Of a stretch of 64,000 nucleotides of DNA, positions 16,079-25,511 are shown one piece after another (within the stretch, counting starts at the first letter, position 1; each line of letters begins with the position of its first letter). The notes beneath the pieces were generated by a model, which was not told the DNA's origin, ran no database searches, and was given only the letters and a program-made list of their open reading frames with translations. A program made the translations under genes and the position numbers. Source of the stretch: Roseiarcus sp963751165 (lineage in GTDB: Bacteria; Pseudomonadota; Alphaproteobacteria; Rhizobiales; Beijerinckiaceae); NCBI GenBank assembly GCA_963751165.1, contig CAVVTP010000001.1, forward strand, positions 62,001 through 126,000. Direction: 5' to 3'.

Positions 16079-17164
16079 TCAGGCGGCCTTGGCTGCGTTG
16101 GTGGTTTCCGGTTGCGCAGGCGGCGCAGGCTGCGTCTCGCGCAGCGGCTTCCCGACCGCCCTCCGACGCTGCGCAAACGCCGCGAGCGCGATGGCGACGA
16201 CCAGAGTCGTGCCGTTGAAGAGCGGCTCGACGAAGAAGGCGCCGCCGAACAGCTGGATCCCAGAGATACCGACGGCGAGAATGAGAATGCCGAAGACAGT
16301 GCCCCAGACATTGACGCGGCCGGGCTTGATGGTCGTCGAGCCGAGAAAGGCGCCGACCAGCGCGGGCAACAGGAAGTCGAGACCGACGTTCGCCTGGCCG
16401 ATGCGGAGTTTGGCGGCAAGCACGCAGCCGGCGAGGCCGGTGATGACGCCCGAGGCGGCGAACACGCCGATCACATAAGCCCGTACCGGAATGCCGTTTA
16501 GCGCCGCTGCCTTCTCGTTGGCGCCGATCGCGTAAATGAACCGGCCGACCGGCAGGCGCTCGCTGACGATCCACAAGATGATCGCAAGCCCGAGGACGTA
16601 GAACGCCGGGATCGGGATACCGAACAGAGAAGCCGTGTTGATCGCGATGAACGCCGGAGGGAGCGGGCCGATGACCTGCATGCCGCCCGTGTGCCAAAGA
16701 GCGAGCGAATAGAGGATCGTTCCCGTGCCGAGCGTGGCGACGAAGGCGTCGACCTGCGCGACCTCGACCAGAAGCCCGTTGATCAGCCCGACACCGCCGG
16801 CGCAAAGGACGACGAGCAGGATCGCGATCGGCCACGGTATGCCGAACCACACCTGGAAGCTGATCGCAAGGATGTGCCACAGCACGATGCCGAAGCCGAC
16901 CGTGAGGTCGATGCGGCCAGCCATCATCGGCAGGGTCGCGGCGAGCGCCAGCAGCGCGACGATCGACTTGTCCGCGAGAATCGACCGGACATTCAGCCAG
17001 GTCGGAAAGGTGTCCGGAAGGACGATGGAGAAGAAGATGATCAGAAGCAGGGTCAGGAGCGGCAGGCCATAGACAGGCAAAAGGCGCAGCAGCGCCCGTC
17101 CTCGGGACAGCGACGCGAGCTCCGGTCGGGTCGGCTCGAGCGCGTTCGACTTGATGGACGGCAT
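16079..17164 (-). CDS. Sugar ABC transporter permease (RbsC/YtfT-like)
   Basis: 361 residues, about nine or ten hydrophobic segments, BPD_transp_2 family. Markers: ALAATLPMMAGRIDLTVGF near the first third, GLINGLLVEVAQVDAFVATLGT in the middle, and AIGANEKAAALNGIPVRAYVI in the ATPase-coupling loop. Inner membrane. It starts 13 bases after the ATPase stop, and the binding-protein gene follows 72 bases later, so ATPase-permease-binding protein are one operon. Confidence 0.92.
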   Translation of the reverse strand: MPSIKSNALEPTRPELASLSRGRALLRLLPVYGLPLLTLLLIIFFSIVLPDTFPTWLNVRSILADKSIVALLALAATLPMMAGRIDLTVGFGIVLWHILAISFQVWFGIPWPIAILLVVLCAGGVGLINGLLVEVAQVDAFVATLGTGTILYSLALWHTGGMQVIGPLPPAFIAINTASLFGIPIPAFYVLGLAIILWIVSERLPVGRFIYAIGANEKAAALNGIPVRAYVIGVFAASGVITGLAGCVLAAKLRIGQANVGLDFLLPALVGAFLGSTTIKPGRVNVWGTVFGILILAVGISGIQLFGGAFFVEPLFNGTTLVVAIALAAFAQRRRAVGKPLRETQPAPPAQPETTNAAKAA

Positions 17165-17177
17165 CTCCTGGCCTCTT

Positions 17178-18680
17178 TCAGAAGTCTTCGGCGGCGAGCA
17201 CGGCTTCGCTCCGCTGGATGTTGGCGGAAGCCGCGGCCAGAAGGTTGCTGATGGTTAGATCTTCGGCATGGAGCTCCTTGACGACCTTGCCGCGGTCGAA
17301 CACGAGCGCTCGATGGCAGACCTTGGCGATCTCCTCGAAGTCGGTCGAGACGATGATGATCGCAGCGCCCCCTTTCAGCGCGACGTCGAACAGCCGGTAG
17401 ATTTCGGCCTTCGCGCCGACGTCCACGCCGGCGGTCGGATCCTCGAACACATAGAGCCTGGACTGAAGGTTCAGCCATCGCCCGACGACGACTTTCTGCT
17501 GGTTGCCGCCGGAAAGAAGCTCGATGGCGAGGTTCGGATTGTTGGGCCTGAGGCCCACGGTCTCACCGAGCCGAAGTGAGGCGCCGCCCTCCCTGCGGGG
17601 CGACAACCAGGCCGTCGGCCCGCGCCCGGCGGCGAGCGGATTGATGAACAAGTTCTCCCGCACGGTGAGGCCCGGCATAATCGACTCGCCGACTCGATCG
17701 GCGCAGACCAGGCTGACACTATGGTCCATCGCGGCCCCCGGCGAGTCGATTGCGGCGGTCTGCCCGTCGAGGAGGATTGCTCCGCTCGCGAGCGGCTCGA
17801 CGCCGAACAGCGCCCGGCTGATCGTCTCCTGCCCTGCGCCGCGCAGACCGACGAGACCCACAATCTCGCCCGCATGGACGTGGCAATCGATCGGCCCAAC
17901 TCCGCCGGCGACAACGCTGGAGAGCATCAGCCTCGGCGCTCCCTCGCGCTCTCTTGGCCGCTTGAACACCTGCGACGGCGCGCGTCCGACGATGAGGAGG
18001 ATCGTCTCGTGAGGAGTCGTGCTGGCGACGACCCGCTCGCCCGCGACGCGGCCGTCGCGTAGCACGACCATGCGATCGGCGATCTCGAACACTTCGTCCA
18101 AACGATGCGAGACGTAGATCATGCCGACGCCCTGTTCCCTCAGCCGGCGCAGCGCGCCGAACAGGCGGACGACCTCGTCGGCTGGCAGGCTTGCGGTCGG
18201 TTCGTCGAGCACAAGGATCTCGGCATCGGTCGCGAGCGCTCGGGCGATCGCGACCAGCGATTTCTCCGTACGGGTGAGGCTCTGGACTCGCAGGTCGGGA
18301 TCGATATCGGCGCCGAGCTTGGCGAGCGCGCGTTCGGCGCGCCGCCGCGCCCAGGTCCATTGGATCAGCCCGAAACGGCGAGAATAGCCAAGCGTCAGGG
18401 AAATGTTCTCGGTCACCGTCATCCAGTCGATGAGACCGAGATCCTGGTGGATGAAGGACAAAGGCATGCGCCTGACCGCGTGGGTCGTATCGTGGCCCTT
18501 GTAGGAGATCGTCCCGCTGTCGGCTGCATAGACGCCGGCGAGAATCTTGATCAGCGTCGACTTTCCGGCGCCGTTTTCGCCGAGCAGCGCCACGACCTCA
18601 CCGTGGCCAACCGTCATGCCGACGTCGCTGAGCGCCTGCGTGCCGCCGAAGCGCTTTGAAACGTTCCGGACCTCAAGCAA
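17178..18680 (-). CDS. Sugar ABC transporter ATP-binding protein, double-domain (RbsA/MglA-like)
   Basis: 500 residues with two ABC cassettes. First: GENGAGKST Walker A (near 36), a poor signature SLTRTEKSLVAIARAL, and Walker B ILVLDEPTA. Second: degenerate Walker A (LVGLRGAGQETISRALFG), good signature LLSGGNQQKVVVGRWL, and VFEDPTAGVD. This asymmetry is normal for sugar-importer ATPases. First gene of the operon; the 206 bases to the broken cdh gene upstream should hold its promoter, but I see no clear consensus. Confidence 0.93.
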   Translation of the reverse strand: MLEVRNVSKRFGGTQALSDVGMTVGHGEVVALLGENGAGKSTLIKILAGVYAADSGTISYKGHDTTHAVRRMPLSFIHQDLGLIDWMTVTENISLTLGYSRRFGLIQWTWARRRAERALAKLGADIDPDLRVQSLTRTEKSLVAIARALATDAEILVLDEPTASLPADEVVRLFGALRRLREQGVGMIYVSHRLDEVFEIADRMVVLRDGRVAGERVVASTTPHETILLIVGRAPSQVFKRPREREGAPRLMLSSVVAGGVGPIDCHVHAGEIVGLVGLRGAGQETISRALFGVEPLASGAILLDGQTAAIDSPGAAMDHSVSLVCADRVGESIMPGLTVRENLFINPLAAGRGPTAWLSPRREGGASLRLGETVGLRPNNPNLAIELLSGGNQQKVVVGRWLNLQSRLYVFEDPTAGVDVGAKAEIYRLFDVALKGGAAIIIVSTDFEEIAKVCHRALVFDRGKVVKELHAEDLTISNLLAAASANIQRSEAVLAAEDF

Positions 18681-18886
18681 AGCTAACTTCCGACTCGGCG
18701 AATCGCGCCGGCGGCCGAGTCCGCATGGCCGTCATCCTCCCGATGTGCGCCCTTGAGGCCTGAGAGTGACAAAGCCGTATGATGTTGTCAAAATTCGGCT
18801 GATATTCCTGGCGCGATCGAAAAGGCGAGCGAAGGCGAGCTAGGCGCCTCTTCCGCGCAATCGGCGACCGACGAACCGGCCCGCGA

Positions 18887-19640
18887 TCAGTCGGCGGCGG
18901 ACGCGCGCTCCTCGCCTGTACAGGCTGGATCGAGCATGCTCTCGGCAGGAGCCGCGCTGGATACGCCGGGGTAGGAGACGAGGATCATCGTCTCTGCGCG
19001 GCCGGCGATCCGGACCTCTGCGACAAGCATCGTCATTCGCGCGAAGTTCACTCTGCCGCCCGCTATTTCGGCTGCGAGGCGCAGCGGCCGCACGTCCGTG
19101 GGGTCTTTCCGTCCGGTCCGCAGCGCCCGGAAAGCGCCGACGCGGGTCCAGGCGCCGACTGGTAGCCTCGGAGCAACAGCCGGGAGCCAGCGTTTGATCG
19201 ATGGAGCAAGGCAGCCGAGGTGAATGTGAAACTGATCCTGGCTGCGTGTGAGCTCGGAATTGACCGCCAGCGCGAAGTCGTCGGGGGCCGGCGGGCGACC
19301 GTTGGGGCCGTCGAGAAGATCCCGCGCCCGCCAGGCGTCCGCGAAGTAATTCGGCGCCGCGCGCGAGCGTAGCCATGGATCCTCAATTCCACTCACTTTG
19401 CGCGTCGGGGTCAGAATCGTGTCCGGATCGAATGGCGCGCGCAAAACAACATATCCGCGCCCTTCGCCGCGCTCTCAAATCGACCATCAGACAAGGGAAC
19501 GGCGACCCGGTTAGCTTGAAGTCGGCGACGCAGGCCTGGACGGCCAGCCACAGCGCCTGGCGCTCCGGCGCGTCTGCCCGCGATGCGGACGGCGAGAGAG
19601 CCGCGGCGCAAGCCGCCAGACAGATCGCCGCCTTGACCAT
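18887..19640 (-). pseudogene. cdh: CDP-diacylglycerol diphosphatase with one frameshift
   Basis: Cdh splits CDP-diacylglycerol to CMP and phosphatidate. The N-terminal frame gives a signal peptide and ALWLAVQACVADFKLTGSPF, then PCLMVDL. One base later, near 19475, the next frame continues with GEGRGYVVLRAPFDPDTILT, and later the family's NSELTRSQDQFHIHLGCL with the catalytic HIH. Joining the frames restores the family pattern with no gap, so the defect is a single extra base (or two lost). The C-terminal part could start at TTG 19444 but would lack the secretion signal. True mutation and assembly error cannot be told apart here. Confidence 0.75.
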
Positions 19641-19815
19641 GATTTTGCGCAACGTCTCGCTCCGGGCGTCAATTCGTTCGCCGCCGCACGCGGGCGTCCG
19701 GCGGCCATTCTAATCGCTTTGCGCCCGTTTTGTGCCCGGCGCGGTCAAACATGGGCCAGGATTTCCGCCTAGCGAGACCCGAATTCGCCGGCCGGGAACC
19801 GAAAGCAGCAGCCCC

Positions 19816-21081
19816 ATGAAGCCAACGCGCAGAGATATTTTCGCCATTGCGGCTGCGCTCCCTTTCGCATCGCCGCTCGGCCCGCGCTCAGACGCAGACC
19901 GAATCGCGCGGAAAGGCGTCGGGCGAACCGGACCGGTCGGCTTTCGACGAGGTGTGGAAGCTCGTGCGCGACCGCTTCTACGATCCGCGATTCGACGGCG
20001 TCGACTGGCAGGCGATGCGCGACCGCTATCGCCCGCAGGCGGAGGCGGCCGGCTCCCCGGATGGGCTGGCCGCAGTCATCAATGCGATGCTCGCGACCCT
20101 CGGCGCCTCCCATACCCGCTATTATACGTCCGACGATCCGGCCTATTACCAGCTCGCGGATATTTTCGCCGGGGCGCTTCGACATCGAGGGCTCAGTCGG
20201 ATTTTTCCGAGCGGCGAAGTGTCCTATCCCGGGATCGGGGTCTTCACCCAGACGGACGACCAGGGGCGCATCTTCGTAATCGGCGTGATCGAGGGCGCTC
20301 CCGCGCATAAAGCCGGCCTGCTGCTCGGCGACGAAATCCTGTCGGCGGACGATCGGCCGTTCGGCCCGGTCGCTTCGTTCCGCGGGAAGGTGGGCGCGCC
20401 CGTGCCGCTCTCGATCCGGCGGAAGCGCGATGCGGCGCCGATGTCGATTCCCGTCACGCCGACCGACCTTCATCCGAACGCCATGTTCCTGCATGGCCTG
20501 CAAGACGAGCGCCCGTATCATTTCCGGCGGGGCCGGCGCCCGCATCGGTTACGTGCACGTGTGGTCCTATGCGGGGCGACAGTATCAGCGGCGCGCTCGA
20601 GGACTTGATCGGCGACGGCGCCCTCAAAGACGCCGACGCGCTCGTCTGGGACCTCCGCGAAGGATGGGGCGGCGCGCAGCCGCAATATCTCGACTTGTTC
20701 AATCCGCATGCGCCGACCATGAAGGTGACCGCGAGGAACGGGGAGACCGACCTCGTCGACGTGAAATGGCGCAAGCCGGTGGCCGCGCTGATCAACGGCG
20801 GCACGCGGAGCGGCAAGGAGGTGCTCGCCTATGGCTTCAAGGAATATCGCCTCGGCGAACTGATCGGCAGCCGCACCGAAGGGGCGGTGCTCGCGGCGAC
20901 CGCCTTTCTGATCGGCGACGACGGCTTGCTGCTGCTCGCGGTCGAGGACGTCCTGGTCGACGGCCGGCGGCTCGAAGGTCTCGGCGTCGAGCCGACCATC
21001 GAGGTCGCGTTCGATTCCCGCTACGCGGCCGGCGCCGATCCGCAACTCGACCGCGCCGTCGAGGTGCTGTCGCGCGCCTGA
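19816..21081 (+). pseudogene. S41-family (tail-specific type) peptidase with three frame changes
   Basis: Starts at Met 19816 (MKPTRRDIFAIAAALPFAS, a Tat/Sec-like signal). The frame changes near 19880 into FDEVWKLVRDRFYDPRFDGVDW and a TLGASHTRYYTSDD segment with a PDZ-like stretch (SYPGIGVF to GLLLGDEIL). It changes again near 20508 (SGGAGARIGYVHVWSYAG) and near 20574 into SISGALEDLIGDGALKDADA and the catalytic ALINGGTRSGKEVLAYGF. The serine in GGTRSGKE is present; the usual later Lys region reads GSRTEGAVLAAT, so the general base is not obvious. Joined frames give about 420 residues, the normal size. Periplasmic protein processing is the family role. Confidence 0.72.
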
Positions 21082-21181
21082 GGGGGACTCCGACGCCAAG
21101 GAGCGTAGGGCCGCTCGCCTGTTGACCAACTCGGCTCCTTTCGGCGATGTCCGGTCAAGAAGGTGATTCTGGAGATTGGCC

Positions 21182-22288
21182 ATGGTCGAGAGGCTGCGGG
21201 TCGCGTTGCTGTTCGGCGGCCGCTCGGCCGAGCACGAGGTGTCGGTGCTGTCAGCGGGCAATGTGTTCCGGGCGCTCGACCCGGCCCGCTACGACGCGGT
21301 GCCGATCGGGATCACCCGGTCCGGGACCTGGATCCTCTGCTCCGTCGAGGGTGGCGCATTTCCGACTGCCGTTCCCGAAAAGGGGCCACGGGTCGCTCTC
21401 GTCCCGGGCGGCTCGGGACGGCTCGCCGTCATTCCGGACCCGCGCGAGGCGCCGCCCGCTTCTTCGCTCGCGGTCGATGTCGTCTTTCCGGTCCTGCATG
21501 GTCCGTTCGGCGAGGACGGAACGGTCCAGGGCGCGGCCGAGATCGCCGGAGTGGCCTATGTCGGGTCCGGCGTGCTGGGCTCCGCGGCGGCGATGGACAA
21601 GGACGTCGCCAAGCGGTTGATGCGCGATGCGGGCTTGCCGATCGCACGCTTCATGAGCTTCAGCCTCCCGGACGCGCCAGGCTTCGAAGCTGTCGCGGCC
21701 GACCTCGGGCGTCCGGTGTTCATCAAGCCCGCGCGCCTCGGCTCGTCGGTCGGCATCAGCAAGGCCGGGACGAAGGAGGAATTCGGCCGTGCGGTCGCCG
21801 AGGCGTTCCGGCACGACCGCAAGATCCTGGTCGAGGAAACCGTGCGCGGACGCGAGATCGAATGCGGCGTGCTCGAAGGCGAGGACGGGTCCTTGACGGC
21901 GTCGCTGCCCGGCGAAATCGTCCCGAGCAATCGCCACGGCTTCTACACCTACGAAGCTAAATACCTCGACGATGACGGGGCCGCGATCAAGGTCCCGGCG
22001 GACCTGCCGCGCGCCGTGAGCGACAAGGTGCGCAGGCTGTCGATCGAAGCTTTCCGGGCGCTCGGTTGCGAAGGCATGGCGCGCATCGACTTCTTTTTGC
22101 GCGAGGACGGCGGGCTCGTCGTCAACGAGGTCAACACGCTGCCGGGCTTCACCAACATCAGCATGTACCCGAAAGTGATGGAGGCGATCGGCGTCAGCTA
22201 TTCCGAGTTGGTCGATCGTCTCATCCGCCACGCGCTGGCGCGGGCGACCTCAGGGCCGGCAGAGGCCAAGGGTGCGGCGACCCCGTAA
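21182..22288 (+). CDS. ddl: D-alanine--D-alanine ligase
   Basis: 368 residues from the Met at 21182, seven bases after GGAG. ATP-grasp enzyme that makes the D-Ala-D-Ala end of peptidoglycan precursors. Markers: LLFGGRSAEHEVSVLSA (1-20), VVFPVLHGPFGEDGTVQG, FIKPARLGSSVGISK, and MARIDFFLREDGGLVVNEVN followed by LPGFTNISMYP, with the Mg ligands Asp/Glu/Asn in place. Two ddl types exist; length and the omega-loop GFYTYEAKYLDDDGA fit the longer, VanA/DdlA-like type with Tyr (D-Ala-D-Ala, not D-Ala-D-Lac). Stands outside a dcw cluster. Confidence 0.95.
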   Translation: MVERLRVALLFGGRSAEHEVSVLSAGNVFRALDPARYDAVPIGITRSGTWILCSVEGGAFPTAVPEKGPRVALVPGGSGRLAVIPDPREAPPASSLAVDVVFPVLHGPFGEDGTVQGAAEIAGVAYVGSGVLGSAAAMDKDVAKRLMRDAGLPIARFMSFSLPDAPGFEAVAADLGRPVFIKPARLGSSVGISKAGTKEEFGRAVAEAFRHDRKILVEETVRGREIECGVLEGEDGSLTASLPGEIVPSNRHGFYTYEAKYLDDDGAAIKVPADLPRAVSDKVRRLSIEAFRALGCEGMARIDFFLREDGGLVVNEVNTLPGFTNISMYPKVMEAIGVSYSELVDRLIRHALARATSGPAEAKGAATP

Positions 22289-22653
22289 GGCGCTGCCGAT
22301 TCGTCGGATTCCCTGCGAACAGGGAATTCTGCAGCGAATTCATCCGATTCCGGCCGGGCTCGTCCGGAAAAAACCCCATGATTTGAAGTCTCGCGGGCAA
22401 ATTCCCTGCGCGAGGCAACAGCGGATCTTTGCTCGGCAACAGAGGAATAATTGTAGCGAAAATCGAAAGAACAGGGAATGCGCAGCGCTGGAGGCGACGG
22501 CCACGATCCGCGGGCGGCTGTCGGCTGGGACGCCCAAGCTTGTCAGAAAGCCAAAGTTGGGGCAATTTCCACTGGGCTCGCGGTCGCTCGCGAATGTCAG
22601 TCAATAAACCAAGTTGGCGAGCGGCGTGGCGACAATTCAGCGAATGCGCGAAC
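22289..22653. repeat. Intergenic block with AACAGGGAA-type repeats
   Basis: 365 bases without a gene, clearly lower in G+C than the flanks. Units AACAGGGAA (22318), AACAGCGGA (about 22418), AACAGAGGA (about 22438) and AACAGGGAA (22470) recur on the + strand, and AAATTCCCTGCG gives the inverse near 22400. Same family as the blocks at 6.3 and 38.8 kb. Confidence 0.55.
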
Positions 22654-23130
22654 ATGAACATAAAGCGTGTTGCGGCAACAGCCGTTTTACTCCTCGCCGC
22701 GTCGGCGCCGGTTCTGGCCGACGATCGAAAACCGGCGAACCATGAAGAAGGCTACGCGCCGCCGCTAAATCTCCTGATGGTCGCAACGCAACTCAGTCAT
22801 TTCAAGTTGTGGTATGCGGGCGTAGTGCAAAACTGGCGGCTGGCGGATTATGAATTGACGCAGATCCGAGCCAGCATGGATCGTGCACAGCGTCTTTATC
22901 CGAACAGCAAGAAATCAAACATGCAAACAATGACGCCTGCGGCAGATGAACTCGAGAATGCGATCAAGGCGAGGGACGGAGTCAAATTTTCGAATGCCTA
23001 TGGCAAGCTGACGGCCGAATGCAATACTTGTCATGAAGCTACCGGCTTCGGCTTCATTCAGATGAGAGAACCGAAACTGTCGCCCATCGAGACCTCGCCG
23101 TTCAGCGACGAGTCGTTCTCAGGCCATTGA
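22654..23130 (+). CDS. Secreted monohaem cytochrome c-like protein
   Basis: 158 residues from the Met at 22654 (MNIKRVAATAVLLLAASAPVL as signal, mature from ADDRKP). One haem-binding CNTCH sits near the C-terminus (about residue 130), preceded by a four-helix-like region (QLSHFKLWYAGVVQNWRLA and YELTQIRASMDRAQRLYP). C-terminal CxxCH after helices recalls cytochrome c-prime-type proteins, but I do not recognise the exact family. Periplasmic electron transfer or gas/ligand binding is likely. The upstream open frame through the repeat block is not coding. Confidence 0.7.
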   Translation: MNIKRVAATAVLLLAASAPVLADDRKPANHEEGYAPPLNLLMVATQLSHFKLWYAGVVQNWRLADYELTQIRASMDRAQRLYPNSKKSNMQTMTPAADELENAIKARDGVKFSNAYGKLTAECNTCHEATGFGFIQMREPKLSPIETSPFSDESFSGH

Positions 23131-23330
23131 CGAAGTGTCGGCCGCGCGCCGTTCCGGCGCGATGCCCGAGAGACCGGAAAGGGGCCCACCCGTCGTTCCC
23201 AACCTTCGGCGCCTTAGGCGCTTGTCGTCGCCTCTCCAAAACCCTAAATCAAAAATTATAGATCAAATTCCTTTCTCAGAAGGCGGAGGGGCCTGTGACG
23301 GCCATCGCCGCCTCCCGCAAGGCGTAAAAA

Positions 23331-24227
23331 ATGACGACCCCCACCGATTACAAGAAGCGTTACGAAAATCTCCAGATCTCCCTCAAAACGGGCGGCCCTA
23401 TCGGCGTCAGCGTGACCAAATATCGCGCGACTTTCATGGGAACCGGCGGGATGGCGGTCAATAAGGCGGCCATGGACGCGTTCGAGGGGAAATTGTACGA
23501 TTTCGCCAAGAAAGCCCTTCCGAGCGACACGCCCCTGAAGGTCGATTCCGGCTCCGGCCTCTCCGATCTCACGGCCGACAATGCAAACAAGCTCTACACA
23601 CCGGATTATCGCAATGCGTTCCGCGCCCTGAAAGCTGTCTTTCAGGGAAAGGGCTCGCCTGAACTCTGTCAGATCGTTCTTGAGCTCGCCGCCGCCTGGA
23701 AGCTTACGAATTCCGACCAGGCGTCTCTGCAGAAATATGCGGACAGCGCGCTCGGTCTGGACTGCAACGGCTTCACGGGAAATTTCATCTGGCACGTGAC
23801 CGACAACAACGGCTGGACCGATCACGGCCTCGACGCTTCGGAGGGGCCGAACAGCAAGATCCATGTCTATCAGGGCGGCAACGCGGTCGTAACCCGCTGG
23901 GAGGACGTCGCCTTCGGCCCTTATCTCTTTCTCAGGACGAATGAACAAGGCGCGATTCTGGACGGCGTGGGCGAGGACATCGGGCATATCGCGATCACCG
24001 AGCCGCGAAAAATTCGACCTCCGAATGGCTCAATCCCCCGAGGGGTTTACGTGGTGGAGTCGAGCGCTTCGATGGGCGGGCTGAATGAGAGCTGGTACAG
24101 CCTCATCCGCATGAGCACGAAGGCCAAGGACACCTTTTATCTCCGGCGTGAGGCCATTGCGCTCGGCCAGAAACACGATTCCCTCTATTTCAAGATCTTT
24201 CAGCTGCACGCGCCGCTATCGACATAA
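23331..24227 (+). CDS. Unknown protein, possible NlpC/P60-like cysteine hydrolase
   Basis: 298 residues, no signal peptide seen. After an N-terminal helical part (to about 145), the sequence has LDCNGFTGNFIWHV, where Cys followed by a small residue and GF looks like the nucleophile of NlpC/P60 or related papain-fold peptidases. About 60 residues later comes DIGHIAITEP, placed like the catalytic His strand, then GVYVVESSAS. The order Cys then His fits that fold. This is pattern inference; no known family is recognised. AAGG precedes the start. Convergent with the HbpS-like gene. Confidence 0.5.
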   Translation: MTTPTDYKKRYENLQISLKTGGPIGVSVTKYRATFMGTGGMAVNKAAMDAFEGKLYDFAKKALPSDTPLKVDSGSGLSDLTADNANKLYTPDYRNAFRALKAVFQGKGSPELCQIVLELAAAWKLTNSDQASLQKYADSALGLDCNGFTGNFIWHVTDNNGWTDHGLDASEGPNSKIHVYQGGNAVVTRWEDVAFGPYLFLRTNEQGAILDGVGEDIGHIAITEPRKIRPPNGSIPRGVYVVESSASMGGLNESWYSLIRMSTKAKDTFYLRREAIALGQKHDSLYFKIFQLHAPLST

Positions 24228-24249
24228 TCGGGGACAGCGTCGCGAGCGG

Positions 24250-24771
24250 CTACTTGTTGATCGTCGCGGCACCGACCATGCAGGCAGCCTCGTCCTGCGA
24301 TCCGGTTCCGCCAGAACAGCCGATCGCGCCGATCAGCTTTCCGTCGTCGATCAGCGGAATGCCCCCACGAGAGGCGATGATGTCGTCGAGGCTCAGCACG
24401 TATTTGTAGTCCTTCGTCTGAATCCCTTCTTCGAACGCCTTGGTCGGGCGGCGGTATTTCGCCGCTGCGCGCGCCTTGTGCTCGGATATCGGGATCGAGG
24501 CGAGCTGCGCGCCGTCCATGCGCGCGAAAGCGACGAGATTGGCTCCGGAGTCGACCACCGCCACGTTCAGCGCCCAGCCGCGCTTCTCCGCTTCCGCCAT
24601 GGCTGCGGCAATCGCCGCCTGCGCCCGAGCGAGCGAAATCGGTGCGCCATAGGGCGTGTTGAACGGCATCTTGTCGGGGATGACGTCGAGCGGATTGGCC
24701 TGCTCGGCGCTCGCCAAACTCCCGAATCCCAGAAACGCCGAGAGGACCGCGGCGACGAGCCTCAGTTTCAT
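24250..24771 (-). CDS. GlcG/HbpS family (DUF336) secreted protein
   Basis: 173 residues with signal peptide (MKLRLVAAVLSAFLGFGSLA, cut near ASA). The domain pattern is clear: ISLARAQAAIAAAMAEAEKR, VAVVDSGANLVAFARMDGA, then SRGGIPLIDDGKLIGAIGCS and a final DEAACMVGAATI. HbpS of Streptomyces binds haem; GlcG is of unknown function in glycolate operons. Periplasmic here. Stand-alone gene, no partner evident. Confidence 0.88.
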   Translation of the reverse strand: MKLRLVAAVLSAFLGFGSLASAEQANPLDVIPDKMPFNTPYGAPISLARAQAAIAAAMAEAEKRGWALNVAVVDSGANLVAFARMDGAQLASIPISEHKARAAAKYRRPTKAFEEGIQTKDYKYVLSLDDIIASRGGIPLIDDGKLIGAIGCSGGTGSQDEAACMVGAATINK

Positions 24772-25316
24772 GATCCTTCCTCCCTTTGCCGCCGAGGCCT
24801 TTTGCTACGGTTCCGGCTTCCTCCGACTATATCGCGCACGATAGGCGCAAGGGAAGAGGCGTGGCGAGGGCGAAGGGGGATCAGCCAGCTCTATGGCGCG
24901 GCGAGCCTTGTATGCAGCGGGGCTGACGAAGGCCCGGGCGGCCGACGCGCTCGCCGACTTTGGCGCCGACGCCAGACAGCGAGCAGAGCGACGGCGTCGA
25001 ACCAGGCGCTATGGCGCGCCGATCATTGGGGAGCCGGGCGTGACAAAAGACAGCGTTGCGGAGGTCGCTGTCCCCCGATGAGCGCGGCGTCGTCCCCGTA
25101 CCACCGTTCAGCCCGGCTCAGTTGGTTGCGTTAACACATTCTTAGGCGAATTGCAACTCCATTGGTTGCATTCGTTTTCGCCCAGCCTTCCACAGCGCAC
25201 CGGTTGCTCCTATGCCACGCTGGCCGAGCCCTGCTGCACGCTCTCGGCGACCAGGCTGCCGTGCTCGGGAACCCTTTCCCGGAGGCGGGCGTTAACCGGC
25301 TTCGGAGGAAACGGCC
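24772..25316. other. Gene-poor region before a broken small gene
   Basis: 545 bases with only short open frames without motifs. Near 25120-25170 the sequence is A+T-richer (GTTGCGTTAACACATTC and ATTGCAACTCCATTGGTTGC), which could be a promoter or binding site, but I cannot define boxes. Nothing else seen. Confidence 0.35.
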
Positions 25317-25511
25317 ATGTTCAAACCGACCGAAGACGAGATCCTGCGGAAAGCCAAGCAATTGTGCCCGAGGATGGCAAGCTCTGGAGCCCCGCCGACC
25401 TCGAGGACCCGGTAGCCGAGAGGACCGATCCCGTGGTCGACGAGTTCGAGCCGCGCCGAATACCTGAATCGCGCGCGGGAGACCCTGCAACGGCGCGGAC
25501 CAGATCTTTAG
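25317..25511 (+). pseudogene. Small conserved-looking ORF of about 64 codons with two compensating frame changes
   Basis: Reading from ATG 25317 (GGAGGAA upstream): MFKPTEDEILRKAKQLC in frame 1, then EDGKLWSPADLEDPVAERTD in the second frame, then AEYLNRARETLQRRGPDL ending at TAG 25509-25511 in the first frame again. The three pieces read as one acidic, helical small protein of a kind I associate with rhizobial genomes. In the first frame alone it stops after 32 residues. The two opposite shifts within 100 bases are more like sequence errors than decay. Confidence 0.5.

Noticed and set aside
24893..25081. 62-codon + strand ORF starting MARRALYAAGL
   Set aside because: Low-complexity Ala/Arg composition, no ribosome binding site and no recognisable relative.
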